Positions 16,654-26,757 of a stretch of 64,000 bases of DNA are shown piece after piece. The DNA is from Anaerolineae bacterium. GTDB taxonomy: Bacteria > Chloroflexota > Anaerolineae > Aggregatilineales > Aggregatilineaceae. The stretch covers positions 1 through 64,000 of the forward strand of contig JAHDWP010000019.1 of the NCBI GenBank assembly GCA_023382715.1, read 5' to 3'. Position 1 is the first letter of the stretch, and every line of letters begins with the position of its first letter. The notes beneath the pieces are model-generated. The model made no database searches. It was not told where the DNA came from and saw only the letters and a list, made by a program, of their open reading frames with translations. Both the position numbers and the translations under genes were made by a program.

Positions 16654-17989
16654 GGAATCCCCTCGCGTCGCCAGCGGCGCGGCGCGCCATGACCATCGCC
16701 AGCGCCGCCACGCCACACCCGCTCATCACCGCCAGCGGCGGGCGCAGCGGCAGATAGTAACGCTGCCATTCGAGCGGCGTGGCAATGAACAAGGCCACAG
16801 CGGTGATCCCAGTCCACAGGAGAATGGTCCAGGCCGCCCCCTCGCGCCAGCGCCGCCCCAATCGCCACATCCCGATGACCAGCGCGCCTCCCAGGGCCAA
16901 CGTCCAGAGCAGCCCGGTGCCGCGCCCGGCCAGCCAGGAATCCTCATAGTGCGCGATCTCATCCGCGATCCACTCATCCCATCCCTGCGCTTCATAATAC
17001 TGCCGCCCAACGCCGAGCGTCTGCCGCGCCAGCCCTGCCAGGCGCTCCCCCCACCCATCGTACCCGCCGAATCCGGCCACCTGCTGGCTGAGTAATGTGC
17101 TGCGCATGTCCAGCACACGGCCCGGCATGGGCAGCGGATCCGACCACCAGGCGGGGTTGAGCAGCAGAAATACCAGCAGGGCCAGGACGCCCGCCCCTGT
17201 CCAGCGCAGGATGTGCTGCCGGCTCAGCGGTGATGGCGTGCGCCGGATGAGCGGCTCCGAGGCAATCGCCGCAAAGCCCACCCCCACGACGATCAGCGCC
17301 GGATGCTTGCTGGCCACAGCCACGCCACTCAGGATGCCGAAGAGCGCCGTCAGGCCCACCAGCCTGCGCCGGCGCGGCATGGGGCGGCGTCCCTGCTCGC
17401 GCACCACCAACAGCGCCGCCAGCATCGCCAGCGTGGCAAAGGCCAGGTGTGCCCCTTCCATCATCGCCCGCCGCCCGTTGAGCAGCACCACCGGATCGCT
17501 GGCGTAGATCAGGGCTGCCGCCCACGCCGCCGGACGCCCGCCCGCGATCCAGGCGATGGCGAACACGGCGGCCACGCTGATCGCAGTCAGCACCGCCGAA
17601 GACAGGCGAGCGGTGTGCAGCAGGCGCGCACCGGGCACGTGCCCTGTGCTGGCGTTGTACTCCCAGTCCGCGCCCCACAGCCACGGCTCGTTGAGATCGG
17701 CTTCCGTCAGCCCGGCCATATCCCAGGCGAAGCCCATCGCCATCTTGCCCACCGTCCCGTTGATCAGGCGTAGCTCCTGAACCATCGGGTCCGCCGGATC
17801 AGGGTCATAGAGCACCGGCTCGATGTCGCGTCTCTGCACCAGGTGATAGTAGTCGCGGCTCATGGTGATCAGGCTGGACTCGTCGCCATGAAACGGCACC
17901 TCGTCCACCCCGGCCAGCACATAGACGGCCAGCACCGCCAGCCAGAGCGCATCCAGCGCGCGCCACAGCGCGCGGCGAGGGTTGCTCAT
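16631..17989 (-). CDS. Membrane glycosyltransferase, GT-C (PMT-like)
   Basis: A 452-residue polytopic protein, first in the three-gene operon. The loop after the first membrane segment carries VPFHGDESSLITMSRDYYH, the Asp-Glu pair characteristic of PMT/ArnT-type catalytic sites. Later hallmarks are SSAVLTAISVAAVFAI, WAAALIYASDPVVLLNGRRA and SGVAVASKHPALIVVGVG. The ATG at 17989 has GGAAGGGAGCG upstream; the frame continues further upstream but that part is not protein-like. Soluble C-terminal part is absent. Its leader contains a terminator-like hairpin, which could attenuate the operon. Confidence 0.78.
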   Translation of the reverse strand: MSNPRRALWRALDALWLAVLAVYVLAGVDEVPFHGDESSLITMSRDYYHLVQRRDIEPVLYDPDPADPMVQELRLINGTVGKMAMGFAWDMAGLTEADLNEPWLWGADWEYNASTGHVPGARLLHTARLSSAVLTAISVAAVFAIAWIAGGRPAAWAAALIYASDPVVLLNGRRAMMEGAHLAFATLAMLAALLVVREQGRRPMPRRRRLVGLTALFGILSGVAVASKHPALIVVGVGFAAIASEPLIRRTPSPLSRQHILRWTGAGVLALLVFLLLNPAWWSDPLPMPGRVLDMRSTLLSQQVAGFGGYDGWGERLAGLARQTLGVGRQYYEAQGWDEWIADEIAHYEDSWLAGRGTGLLWTLALGGALVIGMWRLGRRWREGAAWTILLWTGITAVALFIATPLEWQRYYLPLRPPLAVMSGCGVAALAMVMARRAAGDARGFRDPDRTG

Positions 17990-18006
17990 CGCTCCCTTCC
18001 AGGCAA

Positions 18007-18041
18007 CAAAAACCCCGGTCGCCCTGCCCCCGGCGACCGGG
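18007..18041 (-). terminator. Rho-independent terminator after the biotin carrier gene
   Basis: On the minus strand a perfect 10-bp stem (CCCGGTCGCC / GGCGACCGGG, arms 18032-18041 and 18014-18023) with an 8-base loop is followed by TTTTT. It ends transcription of the biotin carrier gene, 76 bases after its stop. It lies only 18 bases before the next gene start. Confidence 0.85.
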
Positions 18042-18077
18042 ACCTGCGCGCCGGGCACTGGACGCCCTACGCGCTCG

Positions 18078-18083
18078 ATTATA
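18078..18083 (-). promoter_or_regulatory. Possible -10 box between biotin carrier gene and terminator
   Basis: Minus-strand TATAAT preceded by CGG, with no good -35. If it is used, transcripts would run into the hairpin at 18041-18007 before reaching the GT operon. Confidence 0.3.
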
Positions 18084-18116
18084 CCGTCGTGCGCGGCGCT
18101 GTGCCGCGCGCTTGCC

Positions 18117-18614
18117 CTACGCGATGGTGACCAGCACCTTGTTCTGCTCGACGTTTTCGCCAGCCCTGGCGTGGACGTGGTGCACCGTGCCGTCACGCGG
18201 CGACTTCAACTCGTTCTCCATCTTCATGGATTCGAGGATGATCACCGTCTGACCCTTGCTCACCGGCTCGCCTTCGCTCACCGGCACGCGCACGATCAGC
18301 CCCGGCATGGGCGCGCGGATGGACACCTCGCCGCCCGTATCGCCGAAGGCCATGAATGCGCTGGCCAGGCGGCGGCTGCGCTCGTCGGTCACCTGCACTT
18401 CGTACATGTCACCGGCCAGCAGCACGTGATAGAGATCGTCGCGCTCGTCCACGACTGCCTCATAGCTGCGGTGATCGAGCAGGATGGAGTACAACTCGCC
18501 CTGGCGCAGCGCGCGGAAGTCAATGGCGCGCGCCTCACCATTAACCAAGACTCGCCCATCCTCGTTGATCTCAATATCGAACGTCTGGCCGTTGACAATC
18601 GTCTGGTACTTCAT
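18117..18614 (-). CDS. Biotin carboxyl carrier protein of an acyl-CoA carboxylase
   Basis: A 165-residue protein. The C-terminal 70 residues are a biotinyl domain with the biotin-accepting Lys in ILESMKMENEL (near residue 132) and the flanking APMPGLIVRVPVSEG and DGTVHHVHARAGENV strands. The N-terminal half (about residues 1-85) resembles the linker/BT-type region seen in separate carriers of propionyl-CoA carboxylases. It would shuttle carboxybiotin between the biotin carboxylase (21358-22911) and the carboxyltransferase (23512-25071), all on the same strand but separated by the exchanger and cyclophilin genes. The ATG at 18614 follows GGGGAGGCGAGGCGCGC. A strong terminator lies downstream. 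Confidence 0.9.
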   Translation of the reverse strand: MKYQTIVNGQTFDIEINEDGRVLVNGEARAIDFRALRQGELYSILLDHRSYEAVVDERDDLYHVLLAGDMYEVQVTDERSRRLASAFMAFGDTGGEVSIRAPMPGLIVRVPVSEGEPVSKGQTVIILESMKMENELKSPRDGTVHHVHARAGENVEQNKVLVTIA

Positions 18615-18704
18615 GCGCGCCTCGCCTCCCCTTCCCCGTTGACGGAGAGAGGCTCTCAATCCGCAATTCGCAATCCACCATTCAGCGCCCGGCAGCGCCC
18701 ACCG

Positions 18705-20018
18705 TCATCCGGCCAGGTCCGCGTTACCGCGATCCAGGGTGCCGCTCAGCGTGCCAAACAGCAGGTCTTCCAGCACGAAAATCAGGTATTGGGCGGCTGT
18801 CGGCGCTGTCGTCGGGCCGATGAACGCATCATCCAGCGTCAGCTCGATGACCAGGACGTAGCGCCCATAGGGGAACTCCAGCCGGTAGGCCGTGCCGCTT
18901 GCGCCACACCCGGTGCCCTCGGCCAGCTTGCGGCTGAAGACGCGCGCAGGCATGTCGGTGGGGTCAATGTACCCGTCAATCGCGCCCGCCCCGGCCAGCA
19001 TGGAGCCACGCGCCTCGTCGAAGACCACCGCCTGCGCGCTCTCCGCGTCGCCGAACTCCAGCACGCGCGCACCCACGCCCCAGATCGGCAGCGACGCCGG
19101 GTCGTCTGGGCATTCGTCCAGCGCGGTGATGATGGCTGCCGCGCCCACGAAGCCCATTTCGCCCAGGTAGTCGCGCATGGTCGCTTCCAGGCCCTCGCCC
19201 TGGCTGCCCCAGAAAGCGGCCTCGGCCTCCAGGTCGTGCTCCTGCGACAGGTCGGCGTCAACGACGAACTGCTCATTGAGCGTCAGCGGCACCGCCAGCG
19301 AAAGAACTGCCTGAAAGTGCGCGATGGCCGGCGGGCCGTCGGACGTGGCGGCGACGCTGGCCGGGTCTTCGACAATGACCACGGTTTGCAGGGCCGCGCC
19401 TTCATAGTCTGGCAGATATTGCGGGTCGCGCGGGGTGAGCAGCTCAACGCGCTCGATGCCCTCGTACACGCGCCCGAAGATGGTGTGGTTGCCGTCCAGC
19501 CAGGTGGTCGGCGCGGTCGTGATGAAGAACTGGCTGCCGTTGGTATTCGCCCCGGCGTTGGCCATCGCCAGCAGCCCATAGGTGTCGAAGACCAGCCCGT
19601 TGGCCGTCTCGTCCGCGAAGGTGTAGCCTGGCCCGCCGCTGCCCGTGCCGGTCGGGTCGCCGCCCTGGGCCATGAAGCCCGGCAGCACGCGGTGGAACGT
19701 CGTGTTGTTGTAGTAGCCCTGCTCGGCCAGGAAGACGAAGTTGTTGACCGTCAGCGGCGACTCGGCTTCGTACAGGTCCAGGTAAATCGGCCCCGCGTCG
19801 GTGCAGAGCACCGCCCAGTAATCTACGCCGTCTTGCAGCACGTCCTCAGCAGCGGCGAACTCGCGCGTTTCCGGCTCGGCCACGCTCGCGACCGCCGCCG
19901 CGCAGATCTCGGCGGGCGTCTGAGCGTCCTGCGCGGACGCCATCCTCCCCGGCGCCAGCGCGCCCAGCATAGCGAGCACAACCAGTGCGGCCACCACCCT
20001 GCGAATTGTACGACTCAT
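18705..20018 (-). CDS. Secreted cyclophilin-type peptidyl-prolyl isomerase
   Basis: A 437-residue exported protein. Residues 1-29 are a signal peptide (VVAALVVLAMLGALAPG...ASAQ). A cyclophilin domain spans about residues 65-220: FHRVLPGFMAQGGDPTGTG contains the catalytic Arg and the FMAQGGD segment, and GSQFFITTAPTTWLDGNHTI the substrate-site FF and W. It catalyses Xaa-Pro cis-trans isomerisation of exported proteins. Residues 230-437 form a C-terminal region I do not recognise, with two Cys that could pair. The ATG follows TCTGGAGAAGCTG. It lies between the exchanger and biotin carrier genes; the 46-base gap from the exchanger allows co-transcription. Confidence 0.88.
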   Translation of the reverse strand: MSRTIRRVVAALVVLAMLGALAPGRMASAQDAQTPAEICAAAVASVAEPETREFAAAEDVLQDGVDYWAVLCTDAGPIYLDLYEAESPLTVNNFVFLAEQGYYNNTTFHRVLPGFMAQGGDPTGTGSGGPGYTFADETANGLVFDTYGLLAMANAGANTNGSQFFITTAPTTWLDGNHTIFGRVYEGIERVELLTPRDPQYLPDYEGAALQTVVIVEDPASVAATSDGPPAIAHFQAVLSLAVPLTLNEQFVVDADLSQEHDLEAEAAFWGSQGEGLEATMRDYLGEMGFVGAAAIITALDECPDDPASLPIWGVGARVLEFGDAESAQAVVFDEARGSMLAGAGAIDGYIDPTDMPARVFSRKLAEGTGCGASGTAYRLEFPYGRYVLVIELTLDDAFIGPTTAPTAAQYLIFVLEDLLFGTLSGTLDRGNADLAG

Positions 20019-20064
20019 CAGCTTCTCCAGACTCTCACACTTGCGTCAATAAAGGCTGGCGTCG

Positions 20065-21144
20065 TCAGGCGCGCGCTTCCGGCAGCAAGAAGAACGCCAG
20101 CGCGACAATAACATAGACCGCCAGCAACATCAACCCCTCGAACCAGTTGGACTCGCCGTCCTCGGCCACCAGCGCCGCCACATAAGACGCCGCCGCCAGC
20201 GCGATGATCTCCGGCAGAGAAAAAGCCAGGATCAGCTTGTTCTCAAAGAGCAGGCTGATGAAAACCAGCACCGGCGCGACAAACAGCGCGATCTGCAGGC
20301 TCGATCCCAGGGCGATGGTCATGCTCAGCTCCATGCGGTTCTTGAGCGCCACCTGCACAGCCACCAGGTGCTCGGCCACGTTGCCGATGATCGGCACGAT
20401 GATCACGCCGACGAACAGCTCGCTCCAGCCCAGCTCCTCAACCACCGGCTCAACTGTCCCCACCAGGAACTCGGACATGACGACGATGCCCAGCGTGGCG
20501 AAGGCCAGTACGCCCAGCGCGCGCGGCAGCGGCCACTGCGGCTCGTGATGGTGCCCGTCGTCGGCAGCCTCGCCCGCCAGCAGCGAGTAGGCGATGTTGG
20601 CCGCGTAGAGCGCGATCAGGATCAGGGCGATGCCCTCGCTGAGCAGCAGTTCCGACGCGAACTCCTCGGTCTCGACAAAGGTGTGGTCGAACAACGAGGG
20701 GATGGCCAGCGCCATGAAGGCCAGGATGAGCAGCGTGGCGCTCATCGCCGCCTGGCGACGGTCGAAGGTCTGGATGCCGTGCCGCAGCCCGCCCAGGAAG
20801 ATGGCCAGGCCCATCACCAGCAGCAGGTTGCCAAGCACCGAACCGATGATCGAAGCGCGCACCAATTCCACCAACCCCTCTTTGAGGGCGAAGATGGTGA
20901 TGATCAGCTCGGCGGCGTTGCCCAGCGTGGCGTTGAGCAGCCCGCCAATGCGCGAGCCGACGCGCGCGGCGATCTCCTCGGTCGCCTGGCCGATCAACCC
21001 CGCCAGGGGGATGATGGCCAGCGCGGACGTGGCGAAGATGGCTATCTCATCCCCGCCGGATGCGCGCAGCAGCACGGCGACTACGCCGAACAGCAGCAGA
21101 GTGTTGAGACTCGCCAGGTTCTTGAGGTTGAATGTCCGTCCCAT
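20065..21144 (-). CDS. Calcium/proton exchanger (CaCA family, CAX type)
   Basis: A 359-residue integral membrane antiporter with about eleven hydrophobic segments in two halves. The two alpha repeats are clear: GNAAELIITIFALKEGLVEL (about residues 75-95) and IGNVAEHLVAVQVALKNRME (about 255-275), each with the Glu that binds Ca2+. It also has the acidic stretch AGEAADDGHHHEPQ between the halves, as CAX proteins do. It exports Ca2+ in exchange for H+. GGGGGAGT precedes the ATG. It sits between the biotin carboxylase and cyclophilin genes on the same strand, with a 213-base gap from the former. Confidence 0.92.
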   Translation of the reverse strand: MGRTFNLKNLASLNTLLLFGVVAVLLRASGGDEIAIFATSALAIIPLAGLIGQATEEIAARVGSRIGGLLNATLGNAAELIITIFALKEGLVELVRASIIGSVLGNLLLVMGLAIFLGGLRHGIQTFDRRQAAMSATLLILAFMALAIPSLFDHTFVETEEFASELLLSEGIALILIALYAANIAYSLLAGEAADDGHHHEPQWPLPRALGVLAFATLGIVVMSEFLVGTVEPVVEELGWSELFVGVIIVPIIGNVAEHLVAVQVALKNRMELSMTIALGSSLQIALFVAPVLVFISLLFENKLILAFSLPEIIALAAASYVAALVAEDGESNWFEGLMLLAVYVIVALAFFLLPEARA

Positions 21145-21284
21145 ACTCCCCCGATTCTGTAAGGGCGGATTTGCAAACCCGCCCCCGCTTACCGAACAGG
21201 ATCGTTAGCCCGTATCAGAAGCGCCGCTCTGCCCGTCTCACCCCGCTCGTGACCACTGAGAGGCCGCTTGCGAAGTCGCGCGCC

Positions 21285-21340
21285 CGCCTTTGCCCCCCAT
21301 CCCCGGCCCTTCCCCCTCAAGGGGAGAAGGGAGAAACCAA
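21285..21340. repeat. Partial copy of purine/pyrimidine hairpin repeat family C
   Basis: Sequence of the type CCCCCCATCCCCGGCCCTTCCCCCTC / AAGGGGAGAAGGGAG, able to form a hairpin. Related to 40741-40839, 40085-40189, 32515-32625 and 56658-56775. Lies between the biotin carboxylase and the exchanger genes. Confidence 0.55.
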
Positions 21341-21357
21341 TACCCCGCACCCTCGTC

Positions 21358-22907
<1,550 letters not shown>

Positions 22908-22911
<4 letters not shown>

Positions 22912-23480
22912 GGTCTCCCTGCCTCATCCGGCGACCACGCAACCGCCGGACGCTCAACGCGATGGGCCTGGTGGATGTCCCCGCAGGCCGACCGCACGCG
23001 AAATTCGATGGTGAAATCCGGCCCCGCCGCGCGCAGCGCCTCGACCGCCGCAGCCCACGCTGCGTCGGGCGCGTCGTCCTGGGGCGGGATCGCGCCGCGC
23101 AGCACAGCGTGACTCAGGATGCGGTAGAAGTCCCACACCCAGGCCACCTGCACATGACGGGCCGGGTCATAACCGCTCCAGACAACCTGGCGCTTGTCCT
23201 GCTGGTGCAGCACTAGGTCGAGGTCCAGGAAGGCCAGCGCCACTTCGCCCGCCGGGTCGCGCAGCAGCGCCTCGACGCACAGCGTGGCCCGGCCCTCGGG
23301 GGGCGCGCTCGTCAGCGGGTGCGGGTAGCGCGGCACGCCCGCCCGCCCGTAGCAGGCGTAGTTGGCCGTCGCCACCGATTGCAGCAAGGCCGTTGCCTGG
23401 ACGACCAGCCAGGTCTCTGGCGCGGCTCCTCCCTTGATGGGCCGGGCAGGCAGCCGCTTGCCCTGGTGTGTGAGACTCAC
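22908..23480 (-). CDS. Unknown protein embedded in the carboxylase operon
   Basis: A 190-residue protein I do not recognise. It has no signal peptide or membrane segment. Aromatic and His-rich stretches (VWSGYDPARHVQVAWVWDFY, ANYACYGRAG) and CGDIHQAHRVERP near the C-terminus are visible, with four Cys in all. It is encoded between the carboxyltransferase (31 bases upstream) and the biotin carboxylase (4-base ATGA overlap), so it is very likely translated with them. A small accessory subunit of acyl-CoA carboxylase, like the epsilon subunits of actinobacteria, is an attractive guess, but no sequence similarity supports it. Confidence 0.6.
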
Positions 23481-23511
23481 AACCTCGTCCCTTCCCGGCA
23501 GCGCGCCCGCC

Positions 23512-25071
23512 CTACAGCGGGATATTCCCGTGTTTCCTGGGCGGGTTGCTGTCGCGCTTGTTCTGCAGCATCCCCAGCGCGTTGATCAGGTGGGGGCGCG
23601 TCTCGGAAGGCACGATCACGTCGTCAATGTAGCCGCGCGCCGCCGCCACATACGGGTTAGCGAAGCGTTCGCGGTAATCCTCCACCAGCTCTGCCTTGCG
23701 CGCCGCCGGGTCGTCGGCCTCCATCAGCTCGCGGCGAAAGATGATGCTCACCGCGCCGTCCGGCCCCATGACGGCCAGCTCCGCCGTCGGCCAGGCCAGG
23801 TTGAGGTCGCTGCGGATGTGCTTGCTGTTCATGACGCAGTAAGCCCCGCCATACGCCTTGCGCGTGACGACGGTGATCTTGGGCACGGTCGCCTCGCAGT
23901 ACGCATAGAGCAGCTTGGCCCCGGCGCGGATGATCCCGCCGTGCTCCTGATCTGTGCCGGGCATGAAGCCGGGCACGTCCTCGAAGGTGATGATCGGGAT
24001 GTTGAAACAGTCGCAGAAGCGGATGAAGCGCGCCGCCTTCTCGCTGGCTTTGATGTCCAGCACGCCGGCCAGCACCGCCGGCTGGTTGGCGACGATGCCC
24101 ACGCTGAAGCCGCCCAGCCGGGCAAAGCCGACGACGATGTTCTGCGCGTAGTGCTCGTGAATCTCAAAAAAGCGCCCCTCGTCGGCCACCAGCCGGATCA
24201 CATCCTTGATGTTGTAGGGCTTGCTGGGATCGTCGGGGACGATGTCGTTCAGCGCGTCCTCAGTGCGCAGCGGATCGTCCTTGCTCGGCTCGAAGGGTGG
24301 GTCTTCCATGTTGTTCTGCGGCATGTAGCCCAGAATCTCGCGGATGAGGAAGAGCGCGTCCTCTTCGCTGTTGGCCGCCACGTGGCTCACCCCGCTGAGC
24401 GTGTTGTGAGTCATGGCCCCGCCCAGCTCCTCGAAGGTGACATCTTCGTGCGTCACTGCGCGCACCACGTCCGGCCCGGTGACAAACATGTACGACGTGT
24501 CTTTGACCATGAACACGAAATCGGTCAGGGCCGGGCTGTAGACCGCGCCCCCTGCGCACGGCCCCATGATCACGCTGATCTGCGGGATCACGCCGCTGGC
24601 CAGCGTGTTGCGCAGGAAGATGTCGGCGTAGCCGCCCAGGCTGACCACGCCCTCCTGAATGCGCGCCCCGCCGGAGTCGTTGAGGCCGATGACCGGCGCG
24701 CCGTTTTTCATGGCCATTTCCATGATCTTGCAGATTTTCTCGGCGTGCACTTCGCTCAGCGAGCCGCCCATCACCGTGAAGTCCTGCGAGAAGACGTAGA
24801 TCAGCCGCCCGTTGATCGTCCCCCAGCCGGTGACGACGCTGTCGCCGAGAAACTGCTTGTCCGGCTCGTCCATGCCGAAGTTGCGCTCGCGGTGTACGAC
24901 AAACGCATCCGTCTCGCGGAAGCTGCCCGGATCGAGCAGCAGGTCGAGCCGCTCGCGGGCGGTCAGCTTGCCGGACTTGTGCTGCTTCTCCACGCGATCC
25001 GGGCCACCGCCCGCCGCGCTTTGCAGTCGCATCTGGTTGAGTTGTTCAATTCTGGGATTCGTTGTCGCCAT
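23512..25071 (-). CDS. Acyl-CoA carboxylase carboxyltransferase subunit (PccB-type)
   Basis: A 519-residue fused beta-alpha carboxyltransferase that moves CO2 from carboxybiotin to an acyl-CoA, probably propionyl-CoA. Two crotonase-fold halves are seen. The first oxyanion hole lies in [16 protein letters not shown] and the second in [36 protein letters not shown] is also conserved. In the Streptomyces enzymes the residue after GGAY (Asp422 in PccB, Ile in AccB) sets substrate choice; here it is Cys. The methylmalonyl-CoA mutase genes elsewhere in the window favour propionyl-CoA. The ATG at 25071 follows GGAGAGTGAGCCTG and overlaps the upstream membrane-protein gene by 26 bases. Confidence 0.92.
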   Translation of the reverse strand: MATTNPRIEQLNQMRLQSAAGGGPDRVEKQHKSGKLTARERLDLLLDPGSFRETDAFVVHRERNFGMDEPDKQFLGDSVVTGWGTINGRLIYVFSQDFTVMGGSLSEVHAEKICKIMEMAMKNGAPVIGLNDSGGARIQEGVVSLGGYADIFLRNTLASGVIPQISVIMGPCAGGAVYSPALTDFVFMVKDTSYMFVTGPDVVRAVTHEDVTFEELGGAMTHNTLSGVSHVAANSEEDALFLIREILGYMPQNNMEDPPFEPSKDDPLRTEDALNDIVPDDPSKPYNIKDVIRLVADEGRFFEIHEHYAQNIVVGFARLGGFSVGIVANQPAVLAGVLDIKASEKAARFIRFCDCFNIPIITFEDVPGFMPGTDQEHGGIIRAGAKLLYAYCEATVPKITVVTRKAYGGAYCVMNSKHIRSDLNLAWPTAELAVMGPDGAVSIIFRRELMEADDPAARKAELVEDYRERFANPYVAAARGYIDDVIVPSETRPHLINALGMLQNKRDSNPPRKHGNIPL

Positions 25072-25546
25072 CAGGCTCACTCTCCGCGATTCGTCCGCCT
25101 TGCCCGCCGCCAGGCACAACGCCCGGCACCTCGAACGCGGCGCGCACGCGCCGCCAGCGCATCACCCAGGCCACCGCCCCAACCAGCAGCGCGACCAGCG
25201 CCGCCTGAAAGACGATGCGCTGCCGGGCGAAGTCAGCGCGGGCAAAGCCAATAGTCCATAACACGCCAAACGCGCCGTAGTTGCTCAGCGCGAGCACGAG
25301 CCAGCGGCGCGCCCAGCGCTGGCGCCGGGCCAATCCCACGCCCAACGCCAGCAGCAACGCGGCCCAGCCCAGCGCCAGGGCCGCGCGCAGCAATGGCGGG
25401 TAGGAAACCCCCAGCGCGCGGTAGTGCCCGGCGTGCCAGGCGTGGTCGAGCGCCAGCGCCAGGTTCGCGACTCCGACGAGGATCACAACCAGGCTGAGCG
25501 CCCACAGAGTCCAGGGCCGGCGCGGGCGGTGCGTTCCATCAGACAT
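25046..25546 (-). CDS. Small four-helix membrane protein
   Basis: A 166-residue protein with four predicted membrane helices ([77 protein letters not shown]) and a cytoplasmic tail rich in Gly, Glu and Asp. I recognise no family. It overlaps the start of the carboxyltransferase gene by 26 bases and leads that operon, but a role in carboxylation is not evident. Confidence 0.65.
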   Translation of the reverse strand: MSDGTHRPRRPWTLWALSLVVILVGVANLALALDHAWHAGHYRALGVSYPPLLRAALALGWAALLLALGVGLARRQRWARRWLVLALSNYGAFGVLWTIGFARADFARQRIVFQAALVALLVGAVAWVMRWRRVRAAFEVPGVVPGGGQGGRIAESEPDGDNESQN

Positions 25547-25615
25547 GTGCGGGCATTATAGCCCAGGCCCAGGTCGCGATCCAACCGGCGGCGGCGATCT
25601 GCGCGCCTGCACTCA

Positions 25616-25646
25616 GACTTCCGAAGTTCTGGAAACTTCGGAAGTC
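25616..25646. repeat. Dispersed hairpin repeat family B, copy 2
   Basis: 13-bp perfect arms GACTTCCGAAGTT (25616-25628) and AACTTCGGAAGTC (25634-25646) with a 5-base loop. Located between divergent genes, so a terminator role is unlikely at this site. Confidence 0.8.
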
Positions 25647-25703
25647 CGCTGCGGCGCCCCACCCCTCTCTGATTCCGCCGGTGTACGTAGGTCTCCCGCT
25701 TGC

Positions 25704-25712
25704 TGCTATAAT
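25704..25712 (+). promoter_or_regulatory. Extended -10 promoter of the small beta-repeat protein gene
   Basis: TGCTATAAT, a perfect -10 with a TGn extension; no clear -35. About 130 bases upstream of the start at 25843. Confidence 0.5.
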
Positions 25713-25842
25713 AGAGTCAGGCCGCCAAGCTGAGCGGCACACCGGCGTGGTGCATGAGTAGCCACACGGCGGGGTACGCGCTATCCCGCCCTCACCCTGG
25801 TATCGAAGGCAGACCTTGCACAGAGATAGAAGGGAGCGAGAC

Positions 25843-26067
25843 ATGTCCACACGAGGCATTTACAGCCGGGATGGCGAAGTCTTCGGATACGTGGAAGGCA
25901 CGCGCCTCTATGACCTCAACGGCAACCTGACCGGGGTCATACGCGGGCGCACCGTTTACGACCTGCACGGCAACCGGCACTGGATCATCAATCGCGACGC
26001 TCTGCTAGACGTGCGCGGCAGAGTGATCGGCTACCTGGGCGAGTCCGTTTCCCAGGCGCACCGCTGA
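25843..26067 (+). CDS. Small repeat protein, 4-fold beta-flower type
   Basis: A 74-residue protein made of four short similar units: GIYSRDGEVFGYVEG, TRLYDLNGNLTGVIRG, RTVYDLHGNRHWIIN and ALLDVRGRVIGYLGE. Each has an Asp/Asn-Gly turn between strands. This matches the small 4-fold beta-flower proteins of unknown role. The ATG follows AAGGGAGCGAGAC. Followed 23 bases later by the YbaK-like gene, likely on the same transcript. Confidence 0.7.
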   Translation: MSTRGIYSRDGEVFGYVEGTRLYDLNGNLTGVIRGRTVYDLHGNRHWIINRDALLDVRGRVIGYLGESVSQAHR

Positions 26068-26090
26068 TCCTTCGCAGAGGGAGAACATTC

Positions 26091-26600
26091 ATGACAGCAC
26101 CAGAGATCAAGAAGCTCAACTCGATGCGCTTCCTGGAGGCGCATGACGTCGCCTACGAAACCCACACCTACAACGAGAGCATCAGCGACGGGATCGGCGC
26201 GGCCCAGGCGATGGGCTTCCCCCCGTCCCAGGTCTACAAGACGCTCGTCGTGCAGCTCAAAGACAACGAACACGCCCTGGTGATGATCGCCGCCGACCAG
26301 GAGCTTGATCTCAAACGCTTCGCCAAGTCCATCGGGCAGAAGAAAGCGACCATGCCCACCAAACGCGGCGCCGAGATGGTCACCGGCCTGCGCACCGGCG
26401 GCATCGGCGCGCTGGCCCTCACCCACAAGCGGTGGGGTGTCTACCTGGATGAGGCCGCTAAACAGCACGAGTCCATCCTGGTCAACGCCGGGCAGCGCGG
26501 GGTCAACGTGCAGGTGAAGGTGGACGACCTGGTGCGCGCACTCAACGCCAGGCTGCTGGCGCTCACCGCGCCGGATGCCGCAGCCGAGGCGAGCGAGTAG
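26091..26600 (+). CDS. ybaK: YbaK/EbsC-type aminoacyl-tRNA deacylase
   Basis: A 169-residue free-standing editing-domain protein. It has the YbaK signature: NSMRFLEAHDVAYETHTYN at the N-terminus, VYKTLVVQ with the key catalytic Lys (about residue 46), and GLRTGGIGALAL. Bacterial YbaK hydrolyses Cys-tRNA(Pro), clearing mischarging by prolyl-tRNA synthetase. Length matches the family. GCAGAGGGAGAACATTC precedes the ATG. A hairpin repeat of family B lies 41 bases after the stop. Confidence 0.88.
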   Translation: MTAPEIKKLNSMRFLEAHDVAYETHTYNESISDGIGAAQAMGFPPSQVYKTLVVQLKDNEHALVMIAADQELDLKRFAKSIGQKKATMPTKRGAEMVTGLRTGGIGALALTHKRWGVYLDEAAKQHESILVNAGQRGVNVQVKVDDLVRALNARLLALTAPDAAAEASE

Positions 26601-26641
26601 GGGGACTCTGGCCGCGCCCCGTGCAATCCGCTCTCAGACAG

Positions 26642-26675
26642 AGACTTCCGAAGCCTGTGCAGACTTCGGAAGTCT
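26642..26675. repeat. Dispersed hairpin repeat family B, copy 3
   Basis: Arms AGACTTCCGAAG (26642-26653) and CTTCGGAAGTCT (26664-26675), loop 10 bases. It follows the ybaK stop codon and is followed by TGTTC rather than a long T-run. Confidence 0.8.
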
Positions 26676-26757
26676 TGTTCATGCGCTCGTGCTCCCTGGC
26701 AGCATACCATCTGCCGGGGCAAGAAATGATTTCCGGCGCTGCTTCGCCGCGCCCCGG

